From NCBI GenBank assembly GCA_017860295.1, contig JAFNAS010000001.1, positions 186,001-250,000 on the forward strand: a stretch of DNA of 64,000 bases, given 5' to 3'. Within the stretch, counting starts at the first letter, position 1. Every line of letters starts with the position of its first letter. Under the pieces are notes generated by a model. That model did no database searches. It saw only the letters and a program-made list of their open reading frames with translations, and had not been told where the DNA came from. This DNA is from Bacteroidota bacterium (lineage in GTDB: Bacteria; Bacteroidota; Bacteroidia; Bacteroidales; Paludibacteraceae). The translations under genes were made by a program, and so were the position numbers. Positions 8,707-18,066 of this stretch are shown here, piece by piece.

Positions 8707-9534
8707 CTAAACGGCTGTTTTAATTCCGTTCCACAATCCTGAAGCCACAGCTTTTAACTTGGAAATCCGGTCCTGCTCAAATACCATCTTTAGCATCCTA
8801 TAGACCACGTGATACTTCAAAAAATTGAATTTCGTCCTAAGTGTAAAATCGTGAGGATAGATCTTCCAAAGCAACAAATTGTTTCTGATATAAAAGTAGG
8901 TGCTTTGGGCAGAGTAATTATTAATGGTAATGCCCAAAATGCCTTTTGTTTTATAACCTTCGGAATGTTCCATAAAAACATTGGGAAACATAACAATCCG
9001 ATAACCGTGCTTACGAGCTCGCATACAAATTTCCGTATCCAAACAATATATTGCCAAATCATCACGAAACCCGCCAATACAATCAAATAGCTGCCTTTTA
9101 TATATCGCACCTGAAGAATAAACACTTCCCTGCTCAACGTAAATAGTTGTAGAATTTTGCACCAAACATCGATTTGTAGACGGAGCAAAAATAGCAACGG
9201 AATTGTCGTTACAGGATGCCACTCTATCTCTGTATTTTGCAAAATGGTTTGCTTCAAAACAACTATCCTGATCCATCGTCAGAATATAATCATAATCATT
9301 TTCGCGAGCCCATTGGATACAATGATTGAAAGGTGACGCCAAATAGTCATTTCTTCCGTTAGAACGCAGCTCTATTTTCACACTCAGCGTTTCTATATCT
9401 CTCAATACACTTTTTTCTTCTGGCGTATTTTCCCACACAATAAGATGATCGATCCAGGGGAGATACGAATTAATATTTCGCTTTATAATCTCAATATTAG
9501 GATTATACAATACAACTATAGCTACTATCTTCAT
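8707..9534 (-). CDS. GT2 glycosyltransferase, rhamnosyltransferase-like (copy 2)
   Basis: 275 residues of the RfbF/RhlC-type GT2 group: IVAIVVLYNPNIEIIKRNI at the start, LIVWENTP near 33, and TMDQDS near 86-91, where the Asp residues bind the metal and nucleotide sugar. Such enzymes often transfer rhamnose, but the donor is not certain here. It is clearly paralogous to the gene 4 bp upstream (ILWENTP, SYLPY and TMDQDSRFE are shared), so the two look like a diverged tandem duplication. Confidence 0.87.
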   Translation of the reverse strand: MKIVAIVVLYNPNIEIIKRNINSYLPWIDHLIVWENTPEEKSVLRDIETLSVKIELRSNGRNDYLASPFNHCIQWARENDYDYILTMDQDSCFEANHFAKYRDRVASCNDNSVAIFAPSTNRCLVQNSTTIYVEQGSVYSSGAIYKRQLFDCIGGFRDDLAIYCLDTEICMRARKHGYRIVMFPNVFMEHSEGYKTKGILGITINNYSAQSTYFYIRNNLLLWKIYPHDFTLRTKFNFLKYHVVYRMLKMVFEQDRISKLKAVASGLWNGIKTAV

Positions 9535-9538
9535 AACT

Positions 9539-10414
9539 TTATTTCACATCATACGGTCCTGTTTTCCCAATGAAAGCATGATATAGGCCAAGAAACAGAG
9601 CACGCAATTTGGATAATCTATCAGTCTCAAAAATCATTTTAGCTATGCGAAAAAATACATTGTATTTAAAGAACTGATATTTAGATCTGAATGTGTAATA
9701 CTCGGGATAGATCTTCCAGATAAGAATGCCATTCCGAATATAATAATAGGTATTCAGAGGTGGATAATTGTTTACCATCAACCCGTTTTTCGATTTCATG
9801 GCATATCCTCTGTGATTCATCAACACATCTGTACATACCACTATAGTATAGCCCATTTTTCGTGCTTTCAGGCACATATACGGATCCAAAAAATAAACTG
9901 CAAAATCTTCCAGAAAGCCACCATCGTGAAAAAGCTCCATGCGATACACAGAGCCAGAAGTTACCACCCCTCCTTCCGGCAGGTATTTGATTCTTTCCGG
10001 CAAGATTGGGTTGGCATATACCACATGAGGAATGCGCATCACTATATTTGGTCCAAAAACGCCGATTGACGGATCTTCATTTTTTTTAATCTGATCGAGA
10101 TAACATTCAAAATGGCCATCCTCAAACCGGCTATCCTGATCCATGGTGAGAAAGTGCGTACATCCCATTTTTCGTGCCTCTTCAATGGCCTGATTAAATG
10201 GGAAAGCCAGATATTCATTCTTCCCAGTTGTTCTAACCTCCAACTTATCATTCTGAATGGATAATAAATGCAAGCGACTATCTTTGGCAGGCGTATTCTC
10301 CCACAAAATTAACTTATCAAGATAAGGAAGGTACGAAATAACATTTGCTTCGAGTTCCTCTATCTCTGGATAATACACTGAAACTATTCCTAAAATCTTA
10401 AATATTTTGTCCAT
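9539..10414 (-). CDS. GT2 glycosyltransferase, rhamnosyltransferase-like (copy 1)
   Basis: 291 residues from the ATG complementary to 10412-10414 (MDKIFKILGIVSVYYPEIEE). A longer reading up to 10450 adds 12 residues without family character, so the shorter start is preferred. It has LILWENTP, YLAFPFNQAIEEA and TMDQDSRFE, as in the downstream paralogue. It is an inverting GT-A enzyme of the rhamnosyltransferase-like GT2 group, probably cytoplasmic or peripheral on the inner membrane. The codon use is A+T-richer than in the flanking housekeeping genes. Confidence 0.87.
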   Translation of the reverse strand: MDKIFKILGIVSVYYPEIEELEANVISYLPYLDKLILWENTPAKDSRLHLLSIQNDKLEVRTTGKNEYLAFPFNQAIEEARKMGCTHFLTMDQDSRFEDGHFECYLDQIKKNEDPSIGVFGPNIVMRIPHVVYANPILPERIKYLPEGGVVTSGSVYRMELFHDGGFLEDFAVYFLDPYMCLKARKMGYTIVVCTDVLMNHRGYAMKSKNGLMVNNYPPLNTYYYIRNGILIWKIYPEYYTFRSKYQFFKYNVFFRIAKMIFETDRLSKLRALFLGLYHAFIGKTGPYDVK

Positions 10415-10481
10415 TGATCCAACATTCGAAAAATTATCTCTGCATAACATCTAACTTACACAAAAGAGGCAGAATCCGATC

Positions 10482-11369
10482 CTAAATATCCTCCAATTCA
10501 ATCCCTCTAGAAAACCGTTCGGCCCACATTTCAAAAGTATACAAATTTTCCAGATTACTTTCTGCTTGTTGATATGGCGTACTTAAAAAACCAGTCAGAT
10601 TAGCCATATCGTCCTCTCCAAGCACAAAAATATTATGCTCGTTATATATCCGATATTGCTTTATACTTTTATTGTTCGTAATCAATTTTTGATGATAAAA
10701 CAAAGACTCCATCGTACGCAATGTTACTCCACTTTGTCCATTTTGCAACAGTTCTACAATAGAACGCGATTGAGCATTCAATACCAATACCTCTTCATAC
10801 GACAATCGTTGTTTTTTATTGTCCACTATCTTAAAAAATGGGATCAATCCTTGATGCTTCATTTCATTTTCCAAAAGGGTTAATGCAGTTTCTCTCCCCT
10901 TGTTCAAACCAACAAAAACAGCATCATACACATGTTCTTGAGTTGCAACATTCATTTTACAATATGGTGCCGGATTGTATTTCAACCCATATTTCACACA
11001 ATCCATTTTATCAAAAGACCAGACTTCCCAATGCTCCGATAATGCTTCGACATGACCATTAACGATGGGATTCACATAATAATATACAAGTCTACATTGT
11101 TTATTATCAATACTAGATTCTAATGCTCTGACGAAATTTTGCGGAGTATCATCGGCAACAATAACCATCTCGTATGTATTAATATCCTTAGGAATATTAA
11201 AAAGATGCTTATATAAGGGTAACTGTTGGCGATTATAGTAATTTCTGAATAAACGTAGTCCTATAGGCAACGAACGGAAATGAGGCAAAACAGTTATATC
11301 ACATTTTGCAATCTCACGATTATAGCGTGTTGACTGATTAAAATTATAGCAATACCTCAGAATCTTCAT
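10482..11369 (-). CDS. Unrecognised protein of the polysaccharide locus, possibly GT-B-like
   Basis: 295 residues, no signal peptide or membrane segment. The C-terminal stretch (QSGVTLRTMESLFYHQKLIT, then YRIYNEHNIFVLGEDD, near residues 210-255) resembles the nucleotide-sugar half of CgeB- or GT52-like transferases, in which a conserved Arg/Glu block precedes a loop of this kind. This is a weak resemblance only. It lies between the flippase (1-bp gap) and a GT2 gene in the same direction, so a role in glycan assembly is likely from context. The DNA is clearly A+T-rich. Confidence 0.6.
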   Translation of the reverse strand: MKILRYCYNFNQSTRYNREIAKCDITVLPHFRSLPIGLRLFRNYYNRQQLPLYKHLFNIPKDINTYEMVIVADDTPQNFVRALESSIDNKQCRLVYYYVNPIVNGHVEALSEHWEVWSFDKMDCVKYGLKYNPAPYCKMNVATQEHVYDAVFVGLNKGRETALTLLENEMKHQGLIPFFKIVDNKKQRLSYEEVLVLNAQSRSIVELLQNGQSGVTLRTMESLFYHQKLITNNKSIKQYRIYNEHNIFVLGEDDMANLTGFLSTPYQQAESNLENLYTFEMWAERFSRGIELEDI

Positions 11370-11370
11370 T

Positions 11371-12756
11371 TCAATGCAATTTCACTAAATAACTTTTCAC
11401 AACTTCAACGAAATCATTTGGTTGAAGCTTTAGCCGTTTATATACTTCAAGAGGCCAACGCCAATTTACGTAAAGACTCAGAGCAATACCCGATGAAAGT
11501 ATCATACTTAATATGCCTAAATGCGTAAATTTCAACATTATCCAAAAAATAAGCACGGTATTAATCCCGGAAAGTAATGCTGATTTAAAGAACGGAACCT
11601 CATTTTGTGCCAGCAAAATATTTGTTGCGATGCCTTGATTTTGTTCCAAGAAAGAGAATATTAACATTAGCAACAGATATGATCCACAAAGCAGAAATGT
11701 TTTGCTTTTGATTAAAACAAGAATTGGATTACCAAAAAGAATCATTCCGCATCCCAAAAGAACAAAAGCCGCAACAGATACAAGCATTGATTTAATATAC
11801 AATCGTTTAACATCATTCATTCTATCGCGTACGATGTATTGAGAAAGCTGTGGATAAAAAGTAATAAACCACGTTCCTCCCAACGAAGTAATTACATCGA
11901 CCATTGTACGTGAAATACCAAAGCTTCCCAAATCGGACAATGTAATATAATAAGGAGCAATAAGTACAATTGCTTTTGAACGCAAAAAACCACCAAATAC
12001 GTTCAGCCCTATCTTTATAGAATTTGGAGCTATAATTTTGATGACATCAATAGCTTTACCAGACTGGGCAATCCGCAGATTTTGTCTGATAGATCTATCA
12101 TAAAACGCATTATAAGAAAGAATCCTGTTAATAAGATCTCCTATAAGCATTCCCAACACCAAAGCCAGTAATCCCATGTTTAGCAACAACAAAACAATAG
12201 TCACAATAATCCGGATAGATTGTGTCAGCACTGTAATTTGCTGCATCGTCTTAATCTTTCCACACCCGGTAAGAATATTTCCGTAATAATACGTATAGAG
12301 TTCATATGCCAATACAAAGCCGAATAAAAACCATGCTATTAAAACAGGTGCATGATCGCCGCTAAATTTTTCGAGGATAGGGAGAAAATAGAATGGACTG
12401 GCAACTAAAAAAATCAATAAAAAAATTAAAGCTATAATGCCGTAAAAAAACTTCATCGAGCTAAGCAGACTCTTTAATAAACCATAATCGACATGCCCTT
12501 CCTCGACTTCTCCGTAGCCATTGGCTTTCAACTCTTTTACTCCGCTAAAAACATAGGTGACATTGCGTGAAAATGAACTGGTAAAACCAAAATCGAGTAA
12601 ACTTGTAATGGTCGTAAGCGACAGAAAGATAGCCCATAATCCCATCTCTTCAGGAGGCAATAAGCGCAACGTAATTGGTAAAATAATAATACCAGACAAC
12701 ACCCGCATTATCGTTGCCGCATAATTCCATAACAAATCTTTCCTCCCTGTTTGCAT
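11371..12756 (-). CDS. Wzx-type oligosaccharide flippase
   Basis: 461 residues, strongly hydrophobic, with about 12 predicted membrane helices; it opens RKDLLWNYAATIMRVLSGIIILPITLRLLP, typical of the MOP/PST flippase superfamily. It should move lipid-linked oligosaccharide units across the inner membrane. It begins 1 bp from the epimerase gene and ends 1 bp from the next gene, so it is deep inside the leftward operon. No Wzy-type polymerase is recognisable in the window. Confidence 0.9.
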   Translation of the reverse strand: MQTGRKDLLWNYAATIMRVLSGIIILPITLRLLPPEEMGLWAIFLSLTTITSLLDFGFTSSFSRNVTYVFSGVKELKANGYGEVEEGHVDYGLLKSLLSSMKFFYGIIALIFLLIFLVASPFYFLPILEKFSGDHAPVLIAWFLFGFVLAYELYTYYYGNILTGCGKIKTMQQITVLTQSIRIIVTIVLLLLNMGLLALVLGMLIGDLINRILSYNAFYDRSIRQNLRIAQSGKAIDVIKIIAPNSIKIGLNVFGGFLRSKAIVLIAPYYITLSDLGSFGISRTMVDVITSLGGTWFITFYPQLSQYIVRDRMNDVKRLYIKSMLVSVAAFVLLGCGMILFGNPILVLIKSKTFLLCGSYLLLMLIFSFLEQNQGIATNILLAQNEVPFFKSALLSGINTVLIFWIMLKFTHLGILSMILSSGIALSLYVNWRWPLEVYKRLKLQPNDFVEVVKSYLVKLH

Positions 12757-12757
12757 A

Positions 12758-13837
12758 CTACTGTTTTTGTACGTTTCGAATCGTTCGGGCTATGATGTCC
12801 GAAGCATCGCCTTGTCCGTAGAGGTTAGCAGAAAAGTCTGCTGCGATAGCTTGTACTTCATCAAAAGTCTTTATCAAAAGAGCCTTGTCGGTACCGACGA
12901 GAGTATTGAATCTGCCGGCGACAAGCTCTGTCCATTCGGTCTGTTCGCGCAGCGTGATGCACTGTTTGCCAAAGAAGAAGGCCTCTTTCTGTACGCCACC
13001 ACTGTCGGTAACAACCAATTGGCACTGTTGCAGGAGCCGAATCATATCGAAATAGCCCACCGGATCGATAACACGGCATTGTAATTCAATTCCGTTTTGT
13101 TGTAAAATGGCTCGTGTACGCGGATGCAAAGGCAATACCACCGGAGTTTTCCGGTTTATCTCGTTCAATCCTTCGATCAGTTGACGCAACTTCTGCACAT
13201 CGTCGGTATTTTCTTGCCGGTGGATGGTTGCCAGCACAAATTCTTTGAGAGTCAAATCTTCAATGATAGTCGATTTTGCAGCCGCTTTCTTTGCATAAAA
13301 AAGTGCTGCATCGAGCATCACATCGCCGCTTTTGATCAATTGTACCGGGAAATGACGGAAACCTTCGTTCTCAAGATTCTGAATGGCCGTATCGGTGGGG
13401 CAAAACAGAATATCGGAGATGCGGTCGGTCAGAATGCGGTTGATCTCTTCGGGCATCTGCCTGTTGAACGAGCGCAGACCGGCCTCGACATGAATTACCG
13501 GAATGTGGAGCTTGGAGGCTGCCAGAGCACCGGCCAGCGTAGAGTTGGTATCGCCGAAAACCATCAGGGCTTCGGGTTTTTCGTTGAGCAAAATGGTTTC
13601 GATTCCTTCGATCATACGCCCGGTCATCGCTCCATGATTCAACCCATGAATGTCGAGATTATAGGCCGGTTTCGGGATCTCCATCTCTCCGAAAAAAACC
13701 TCCGACATGTTGGCATCATAATGTTGTCCGGTGTGCACCAGAATCTCTTCAATGCCATGTAGCTTCAGCGACCGCGAAACGGCTGCCGCTTTCACAAACT
13801 GGGGTCTTGCCCCTACAATGGTTAGAATGCGATTCAT
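12758..13837 (-). CDS. UDP-GlcNAc 2-epimerase family enzyme, WbpI/WecB type
   Basis: 359 residues. The N-terminus reads ILTIVGARPQFVKAAAVSR, with HTGQHYD near 37, GDTNST near 95, HVEAGLRSFNRQMPEEINR near 116-134 and TDSGGVQKEA near 275: the non-hydrolysing 2-epimerase fold, which makes ManNAc-type nucleotide sugars. The GARPQFVKA start is closer to WbpI (2,3-diacetamido-glucuronate epimerase) than to WecB, but the substrate is an inference. It follows a second, different member of the same family by 15 bp. Confidence 0.88.
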   Translation of the reverse strand: MNRILTIVGARPQFVKAAAVSRSLKLHGIEEILVHTGQHYDANMSEVFFGEMEIPKPAYNLDIHGLNHGAMTGRMIEGIETILLNEKPEALMVFGDTNSTLAGALAASKLHIPVIHVEAGLRSFNRQMPEEINRILTDRISDILFCPTDTAIQNLENEGFRHFPVQLIKSGDVMLDAALFYAKKAAAKSTIIEDLTLKEFVLATIHRQENTDDVQKLRQLIEGLNEINRKTPVVLPLHPRTRAILQQNGIELQCRVIDPVGYFDMIRLLQQCQLVVTDSGGVQKEAFFFGKQCITLREQTEWTELVAGRFNTLVGTDKALLIKTFDEVQAIAADFSANLYGQGDASDIIARTIRNVQKQ

Positions 13838-13852
13838 GGTCGACTCCTCAAA

Positions 13853-15028
13853 TTAAAGCGTTTCCAGAATAGTAACGATACGTTGCGCCGTTTTGCCGTC
13901 CCAATATTTGGGGTTGTTTCCGGTTTTGCCTTCGCCCCTGACAATCGCAGCGGCTTCGGCTTCGATATCGCCGATCTTAATCAGCTTGTTGCTCCCTTCC
14001 CACACGGTCACAGGACGTTCGGTATTGGGACGAACTGTCAGGCAGGGAATGTTGAGGTGGGTGGTCTCTTCCTGAATACCGCCTGAATCGGTCAGGGCAA
14101 ACTTGGCACGGCTCACCAAATGGATAAATTCCAGGTAACCGAGCGGTTCGATCAGATAGAGGTTCGGAAATGAGGTAATCGTTTCCAGCAAACCGAACTG
14201 CTGAATGTTTTTGTAGGTTCGAGGATGAATGGGAAACACAAGCGGAATTTGTTGCGATACCGCTCCCCATATAGTTACCAGGCGTTCCAGCGACGCTTTT
14301 TCATCCACGTTCGACGGACGATGAAAAGTCATTACGCCGTAACCGCTTGCCGATAGGCCGTTGATATCGATCCTGCCCGGTTTGTTTATCAAACCGAACA
14401 CTTGTGGAGATCCTGCGGCTTTCGCCAGATTCGCTTCGAGGGTATCGATCATCAGGTTGCCCACCATAAAAATCTTTTCCGGAGCAACGTTCTCTTTCAA
14501 CAGATTTTCGTCGGCATCGGCGCTGGTGGTGAAAAAATAATCGCTGATGGAATCGGTAACCAGACGGTTGATCTCTTCGGGCATGGTGCGGTCGTTGCTA
14601 CGCAGGCCGGCCTCGTAGTGTATCGTTTTGATATTCAGTTTCGCGGCAACCAGTACGCAGGCAGCTGTGCTGTTCACGTCGCCTACCACCAGTACAAAAT
14701 CGGGCTTCTCGTCAAGGCAGACCTTCTCAAAGCCCGTCATAATGCGGGCAGTCTGCTGGGCATGCGATGCCGAACCGACTTCGAGGTTGATATTGGGAGC
14801 CGGAATGCCGAGTTCGTCAAAGAAACGGCCCGACATTTGGGTATCGTAATGTTGTCCGGTATGCACCAACACAGCCTTGAGCTGAGGATGATTTTTCAGT
14901 TCATGCATCAAAGGCGCTATTTTCATAAAGTTGGGACGCGCACCGCAGACAAGGATGATCTTTTTTAAAGCCTCCCCCTGCCCCTCCACAAGAGGGGAGA
15001 AAGAATCTGCTTTAGTATGATTTGTCAT
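13853..15028 (-). CDS. UDP-GlcNAc 2-epimerase family enzyme, second copy
   Basis: 391 residues from the ATG complementary to 15026-15028. The catalytic body (CGARPNFMKIAPLMHEL, HTGQHYD, GDVNSTAA, YEAGLRSNDRTMPEEINR, TDSGGIQEE) is a non-hydrolysing UDP-GlcNAc 2-epimerase, closest in style to WecB. The first 23 or so residues (through SFSPLVEGQGEA) are not family sequence; they are encoded by an intergenic hairpin repeat at 14971-14999, and no ATG lies between that repeat and the family start. It probably supplies a ManNAc-derived sugar to the locus. Confidence 0.88.
   Translation of the reverse strand: MTNHTKADSFSPLVEGQGEALKKIILVCGARPNFMKIAPLMHELKNHPQLKAVLVHTGQHYDTQMSGRFFDELGIPAPNINLEVGSASHAQQTARIMTGFEKVCLDEKPDFVLVVGDVNSTAACVLVAAKLNIKTIHYEAGLRSNDRTMPEEINRLVTDSISDYFFTTSADADENLLKENVAPEKIFMVGNLMIDTLEANLAKAAGSPQVFGLINKPGRIDINGLSASGYGVMTFHRPSNVDEKASLERLVTIWGAVSQQIPLVFPIHPRTYKNIQQFGLLETITSFPNLYLIEPLGYLEFIHLVSRAKFALTDSGGIQEETTHLNIPCLTVRPNTERPVTVWEGSNKLIKIGDIEAEAAAIVRGEGKTGNNPKYWDGKTAQRIVTILETL
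14971..14999 (-). repeat. C-rich hairpin repeat inside the epimerase N-terminus
   Basis: A 29-bp C/G-rich element with CCCCTC...GAGGGG arms. It is the same family as the copies at 54728-54760 and 54810-54840. Read leftward it codes for the SPLVEGQGEA stretch of the epimerase. Confidence 0.7.
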
Positions 15029-15054
15029 TATAAATAAATTTCTAATCTTACGCA

Positions 15055-16377
15055 CTACAAGTCCCCTTGAAGGGGATTTAGGGGGCTGGAAATGTCGTCG
15101 AGCAAACCGGCCATGACGCCGCATTGTGCCCGGCGCGAATATTGTTCGTAACCGTTTGCCGAAGAGGCCAACGTTCCGTTTTGGTATTTACTGAACAGAT
15201 CGAGCAACATCTTTTTCATACCCTCTACGTCGTCGAAATCGACTATCGTGCCCGAACCGGTTTCGTTTAATACACGAGCAATATCGCTGCCTGATGGCCC
15301 GATGGCCAGCGTAAGACGACCCGACGCCATGTATTCGTAGAGTTTACCGGTAAGAATTCCGTTGGCGTTGGGCGTGTTGTTGACAAGTAAAAGAAGAATT
15401 TGCGCTTTCTGCTGAAACGCTACCGCTTCTTTGTGTGATAAATACCCCATTTCTTGGACATATTCACCCAATCGGTATTTCTCTATATCATCAAAAACCA
15501 CTGCCTCAATATTACCGACGAACTTGATTTTAATTTTGGAGGCTAGTTCCTTGTTTTCGGGCAACAACTCACTCAACGCTTTCCATAATACGTTGGGATT
15601 ACGAGCCGCATTGACGCTTCCGATATGTACTAAGGAAAACTCCTCATCGACAACGACATCCTGTACGGCAACATCCGATTCGTCGTATCCATTATGAACA
15701 AGAGCAATCTTTTTAGGACCTTTCGCTTCAAATTCAGTACACCAGGTCGGCGTAACACTCACCACGCAATCGGCCTCAGAAACTACCTGCTGCTCCCGAC
15801 GATGATGTAGTTTATCGGCCAGCCAAGTAAGGTTCAACTCCTTATAAAAATCGATATTGGTCCACGGATCACGAAAATCGGCAATCCAGGGCAGCCCTGT
15901 TTTGCGGTGCAATTTCAGCGCGATCATGTGCATGGAATGCGGAGGTCCGGTCGAAATGACTGCATCTACAGGATTGCTTTTGAGATATTCCGACAGATAT
16001 TTCACCGAAGGGTTGATCCAGAAACAGCGGGGATCCGGGATCAGCAAATTACCACGTAATGCCAGCGCCAGTTTATGTACAAATCCACCCTTTTTTCCCC
16101 CAGCAGCATACGCTACATTGACTTTCTTTCCTTTATTGCCGGTCAGAGCCTTATAAATTTCGTAGGGTTCCCATATTTTTGTCTTCAGCACCTCGGTGTC
16201 CGGCGCCACATCCTGCAACAAACTCTGATCTTCGATAGCAAAATCAGGATTTTCGGGAGTGTAAATCACCGGTTGCCAACCATACTGAGGTAAATATTTG
16301 GCAAGTTTCAACCACCGTTGCACCCCGGAACCTCCTGAAGGTGGCCAATAGTATGTAATAATAAGCACTCTACGCAT
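15055..16377 (-). CDS. GT4-type glycosyltransferase
   Basis: 440 residues. It begins MRRVLIITYYWPPSGGSGVQRWLKLAKYLP, the glycine-rich start of GT-B family-4 enzymes of WcaI/WbuB type. ADFRDPW lies near residue 167 and the C-terminal domain contains GKLYEYMASGRLTLAIGPSGSDIARVL near 342-368. The final residues SSPLNPLQGDL are encoded by a repeat element at 15061-15086 and are probably not ancestral. The start is 6 bp downstream of the S41 protease gene's stop, in the same leftward operon. Confidence 0.88.
   Translation of the reverse strand: MRRVLIITYYWPPSGGSGVQRWLKLAKYLPQYGWQPVIYTPENPDFAIEDQSLLQDVAPDTEVLKTKIWEPYEIYKALTGNKGKKVNVAYAAGGKKGGFVHKLALALRGNLLIPDPRCFWINPSVKYLSEYLKSNPVDAVISTGPPHSMHMIALKLHRKTGLPWIADFRDPWTNIDFYKELNLTWLADKLHHRREQQVVSEADCVVSVTPTWCTEFEAKGPKKIALVHNGYDESDVAVQDVVVDEEFSLVHIGSVNAARNPNVLWKALSELLPENKELASKIKIKFVGNIEAVVFDDIEKYRLGEYVQEMGYLSHKEAVAFQQKAQILLLLVNNTPNANGILTGKLYEYMASGRLTLAIGPSGSDIARVLNETGSGTIVDFDDVEGMKKMLLDLFSKYQNGTLASSANGYEQYSRRAQCGVMAGLLDDISSPLNPLQGDL
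15061..15086 (-). repeat. Hairpin repeat forming the C-terminus of the glycosyltransferase
   Basis: CCCC TTGA AGGGG followed by an A/T step and GGGGG, a relative of the C-rich element at 14971-14999. It encodes the last residues NPLQGDL and the stop region of the transferase. The two elements are 61 bp apart and bracket the gene junction. Confidence 0.65.
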
Positions 16378-16383
16378 CGCACC

Positions 16384-18042
16384 TTATTTACCTAGAATTT
16401 TATTGAATGCACTCATATTCCTGAACAATTCTTCGGTCTTAAGCAGTACTTTATCCTGTGGCAATGCATAACGCACCACCCCTTTCTGATAATAGTAGCG
16501 CTTGATAATCTCGGCATTAATCAGATTGGAAATGTCCTTTTGAAACGTTTCCAGATCTTTATCAATATTTGGTATCAATTTAGACTGCAAAGCTTTAAAA
16601 TCTGCAGCCGTTGCTTCATCATATCCTTCCATTTTAGCTGTAGCCATCAAATTCTTAAGTAGTTTGTCACTTTGCAAAGTATAGGTAAACTTCTTTGACT
16701 TGACAAATTGCTTAAATTGATCGTATTCGGCATCGGTTATTTTGAATTTCTCGGGCTCGGCAATAGTTGCATGGGTTTGCGCATACTGAGTGGCAAAATC
16801 AAAAATGACATTTTGACTTATCAAATAGTACACAATACTCATCTTCATAGAATCGCGTACCTCTACGTCGGGACGGATGCCGCCGCCATCACGCACCGTG
16901 CGTCCGATTTTTGTTTTGAATTCATGAGTCAGACTATCAGCCACATGAATCGGATTACCATCGTTGGTACGGTTGGAGTAATCGATGGCCTGAATACAAC
17001 GTCCACTTGGAATATAATACTTGGCAATGGTAACCTTAAGGTGTCCTTCGTAAGGCAATTGGCGAATTTGCTGTACCAAGCCTTTCCCGAAAGTACGCAC
17101 TCCTACAATCACAGCTCGATCCAAATCCTGCAACGAACCGCTCAAAATTTCAGATGCCGAAGCTGTATTTTGCGAAACCAAGATTGCAAGGGGCATATCG
17201 GGCAAAATCGGTTCGTTAATGGTACGATAGGTACGATCCCATTGTTTTAGTTTTCCGCGTGTCGACACTACTTCGGTTCCTTTCGGCACAAAGTATCCGA
17301 CCATTTTAACTGCCTCATCAATGATACCACCACCGTTTTCACGCAAGTCGATCACCATCGAAGTGACATGATATTTATTTTTCAGTTCCAGCAAAGCAAC
17401 GCGCATTTCTTCGGCAGCATTACTGGTAAATTCATTCAACAACACATACCCGGTGTTGTTGCCTACCACGCCATAATAAACCACCGGATTAATGACAATT
17501 CTCTCTCGCATGATCTCAAAGCTACGCACTTTGGTCTCTCCCGGACGTTGAATTTTCAGTTTGACAATCGTTTTCGGTTGTCCTTTGAGCAAAGCACTCA
17601 CATCCGATGTCGATTTGCCTTTCAGATTCAGCCCATCGAGTTCCACCACGACATCTCCGGCTTTAAGACCTGCTTTTGCAGCTGGTTTTCCTTCGTAGGG
17701 TTCGGAAATAAACACTTGTCCTGACTTCCCTCCTATCAAAGCACCAATGCCGGCATATTCCCCGGTGGTCATCATCTTGAGTTCATCCGTCTCTTCCTTA
17801 GGCATGTAAACCGTATAGGGATCAAGCCCATCCAACATGTTATCGATGCCCGACCGTATTACTTTTTCATAATTCAAGGTATCCACATAAAAAGCATCCA
17901 GTTCTCTGACCACACTGTTGAACACATCCAGATTTTTGCTCATGGAAAAACGTCTTTCATTGGCATCTTGTTGAGCTAATACCCAAACAGATACTACAAT
18001 CAGACTTATAATCAGCAAGTAAAATTTGCGAAATCGAATCAT
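16384..18042 (-). CDS. S41 family carboxy-terminal processing protease with PDZ domain
   Basis: 552 residues. The ATG complementary to 18040-18042 is chosen because it gives a clean signal anchor (MIRFRKFYLLIISLIVVSVWVLAQ); nine further upstream codons are possible. The PDZ domain is near residues 85-165 (EYAGIGALIGG...GLKAGDVVVELDG). The S41 core has DLRENGGG near 230, the catalytic Ser in SQNTASASEILSG near 297 and the Lys in TFGKGLVQ near 318. It acts in the periplasm, trimming or degrading proteins from the C-terminus. A TACTTTTG box lies upstream at 18067-18074, so it may head the polysaccharide operon. Confidence 0.93.
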   Translation of the reverse strand: MIRFRKFYLLIISLIVVSVWVLAQQDANERRFSMSKNLDVFNSVVRELDAFYVDTLNYEKVIRSGIDNMLDGLDPYTVYMPKEETDELKMMTTGEYAGIGALIGGKSGQVFISEPYEGKPAAKAGLKAGDVVVELDGLNLKGKSTSDVSALLKGQPKTIVKLKIQRPGETKVRSFEIMRERIVINPVVYYGVVGNNTGYVLLNEFTSNAAEEMRVALLELKNKYHVTSMVIDLRENGGGIIDEAVKMVGYFVPKGTEVVSTRGKLKQWDRTYRTINEPILPDMPLAILVSQNTASASEILSGSLQDLDRAVIVGVRTFGKGLVQQIRQLPYEGHLKVTIAKYYIPSGRCIQAIDYSNRTNDGNPIHVADSLTHEFKTKIGRTVRDGGGIRPDVEVRDSMKMSIVYYLISQNVIFDFATQYAQTHATIAEPEKFKITDAEYDQFKQFVKSKKFTYTLQSDKLLKNLMATAKMEGYDEATAADFKALQSKLIPNIDKDLETFQKDISNLINAEIIKRYYYQKGVVRYALPQDKVLLKTEELFRNMSAFNKILGK

Positions 18043-18066
18043 ATAGTGAGTTTCTATAAATTTGTG

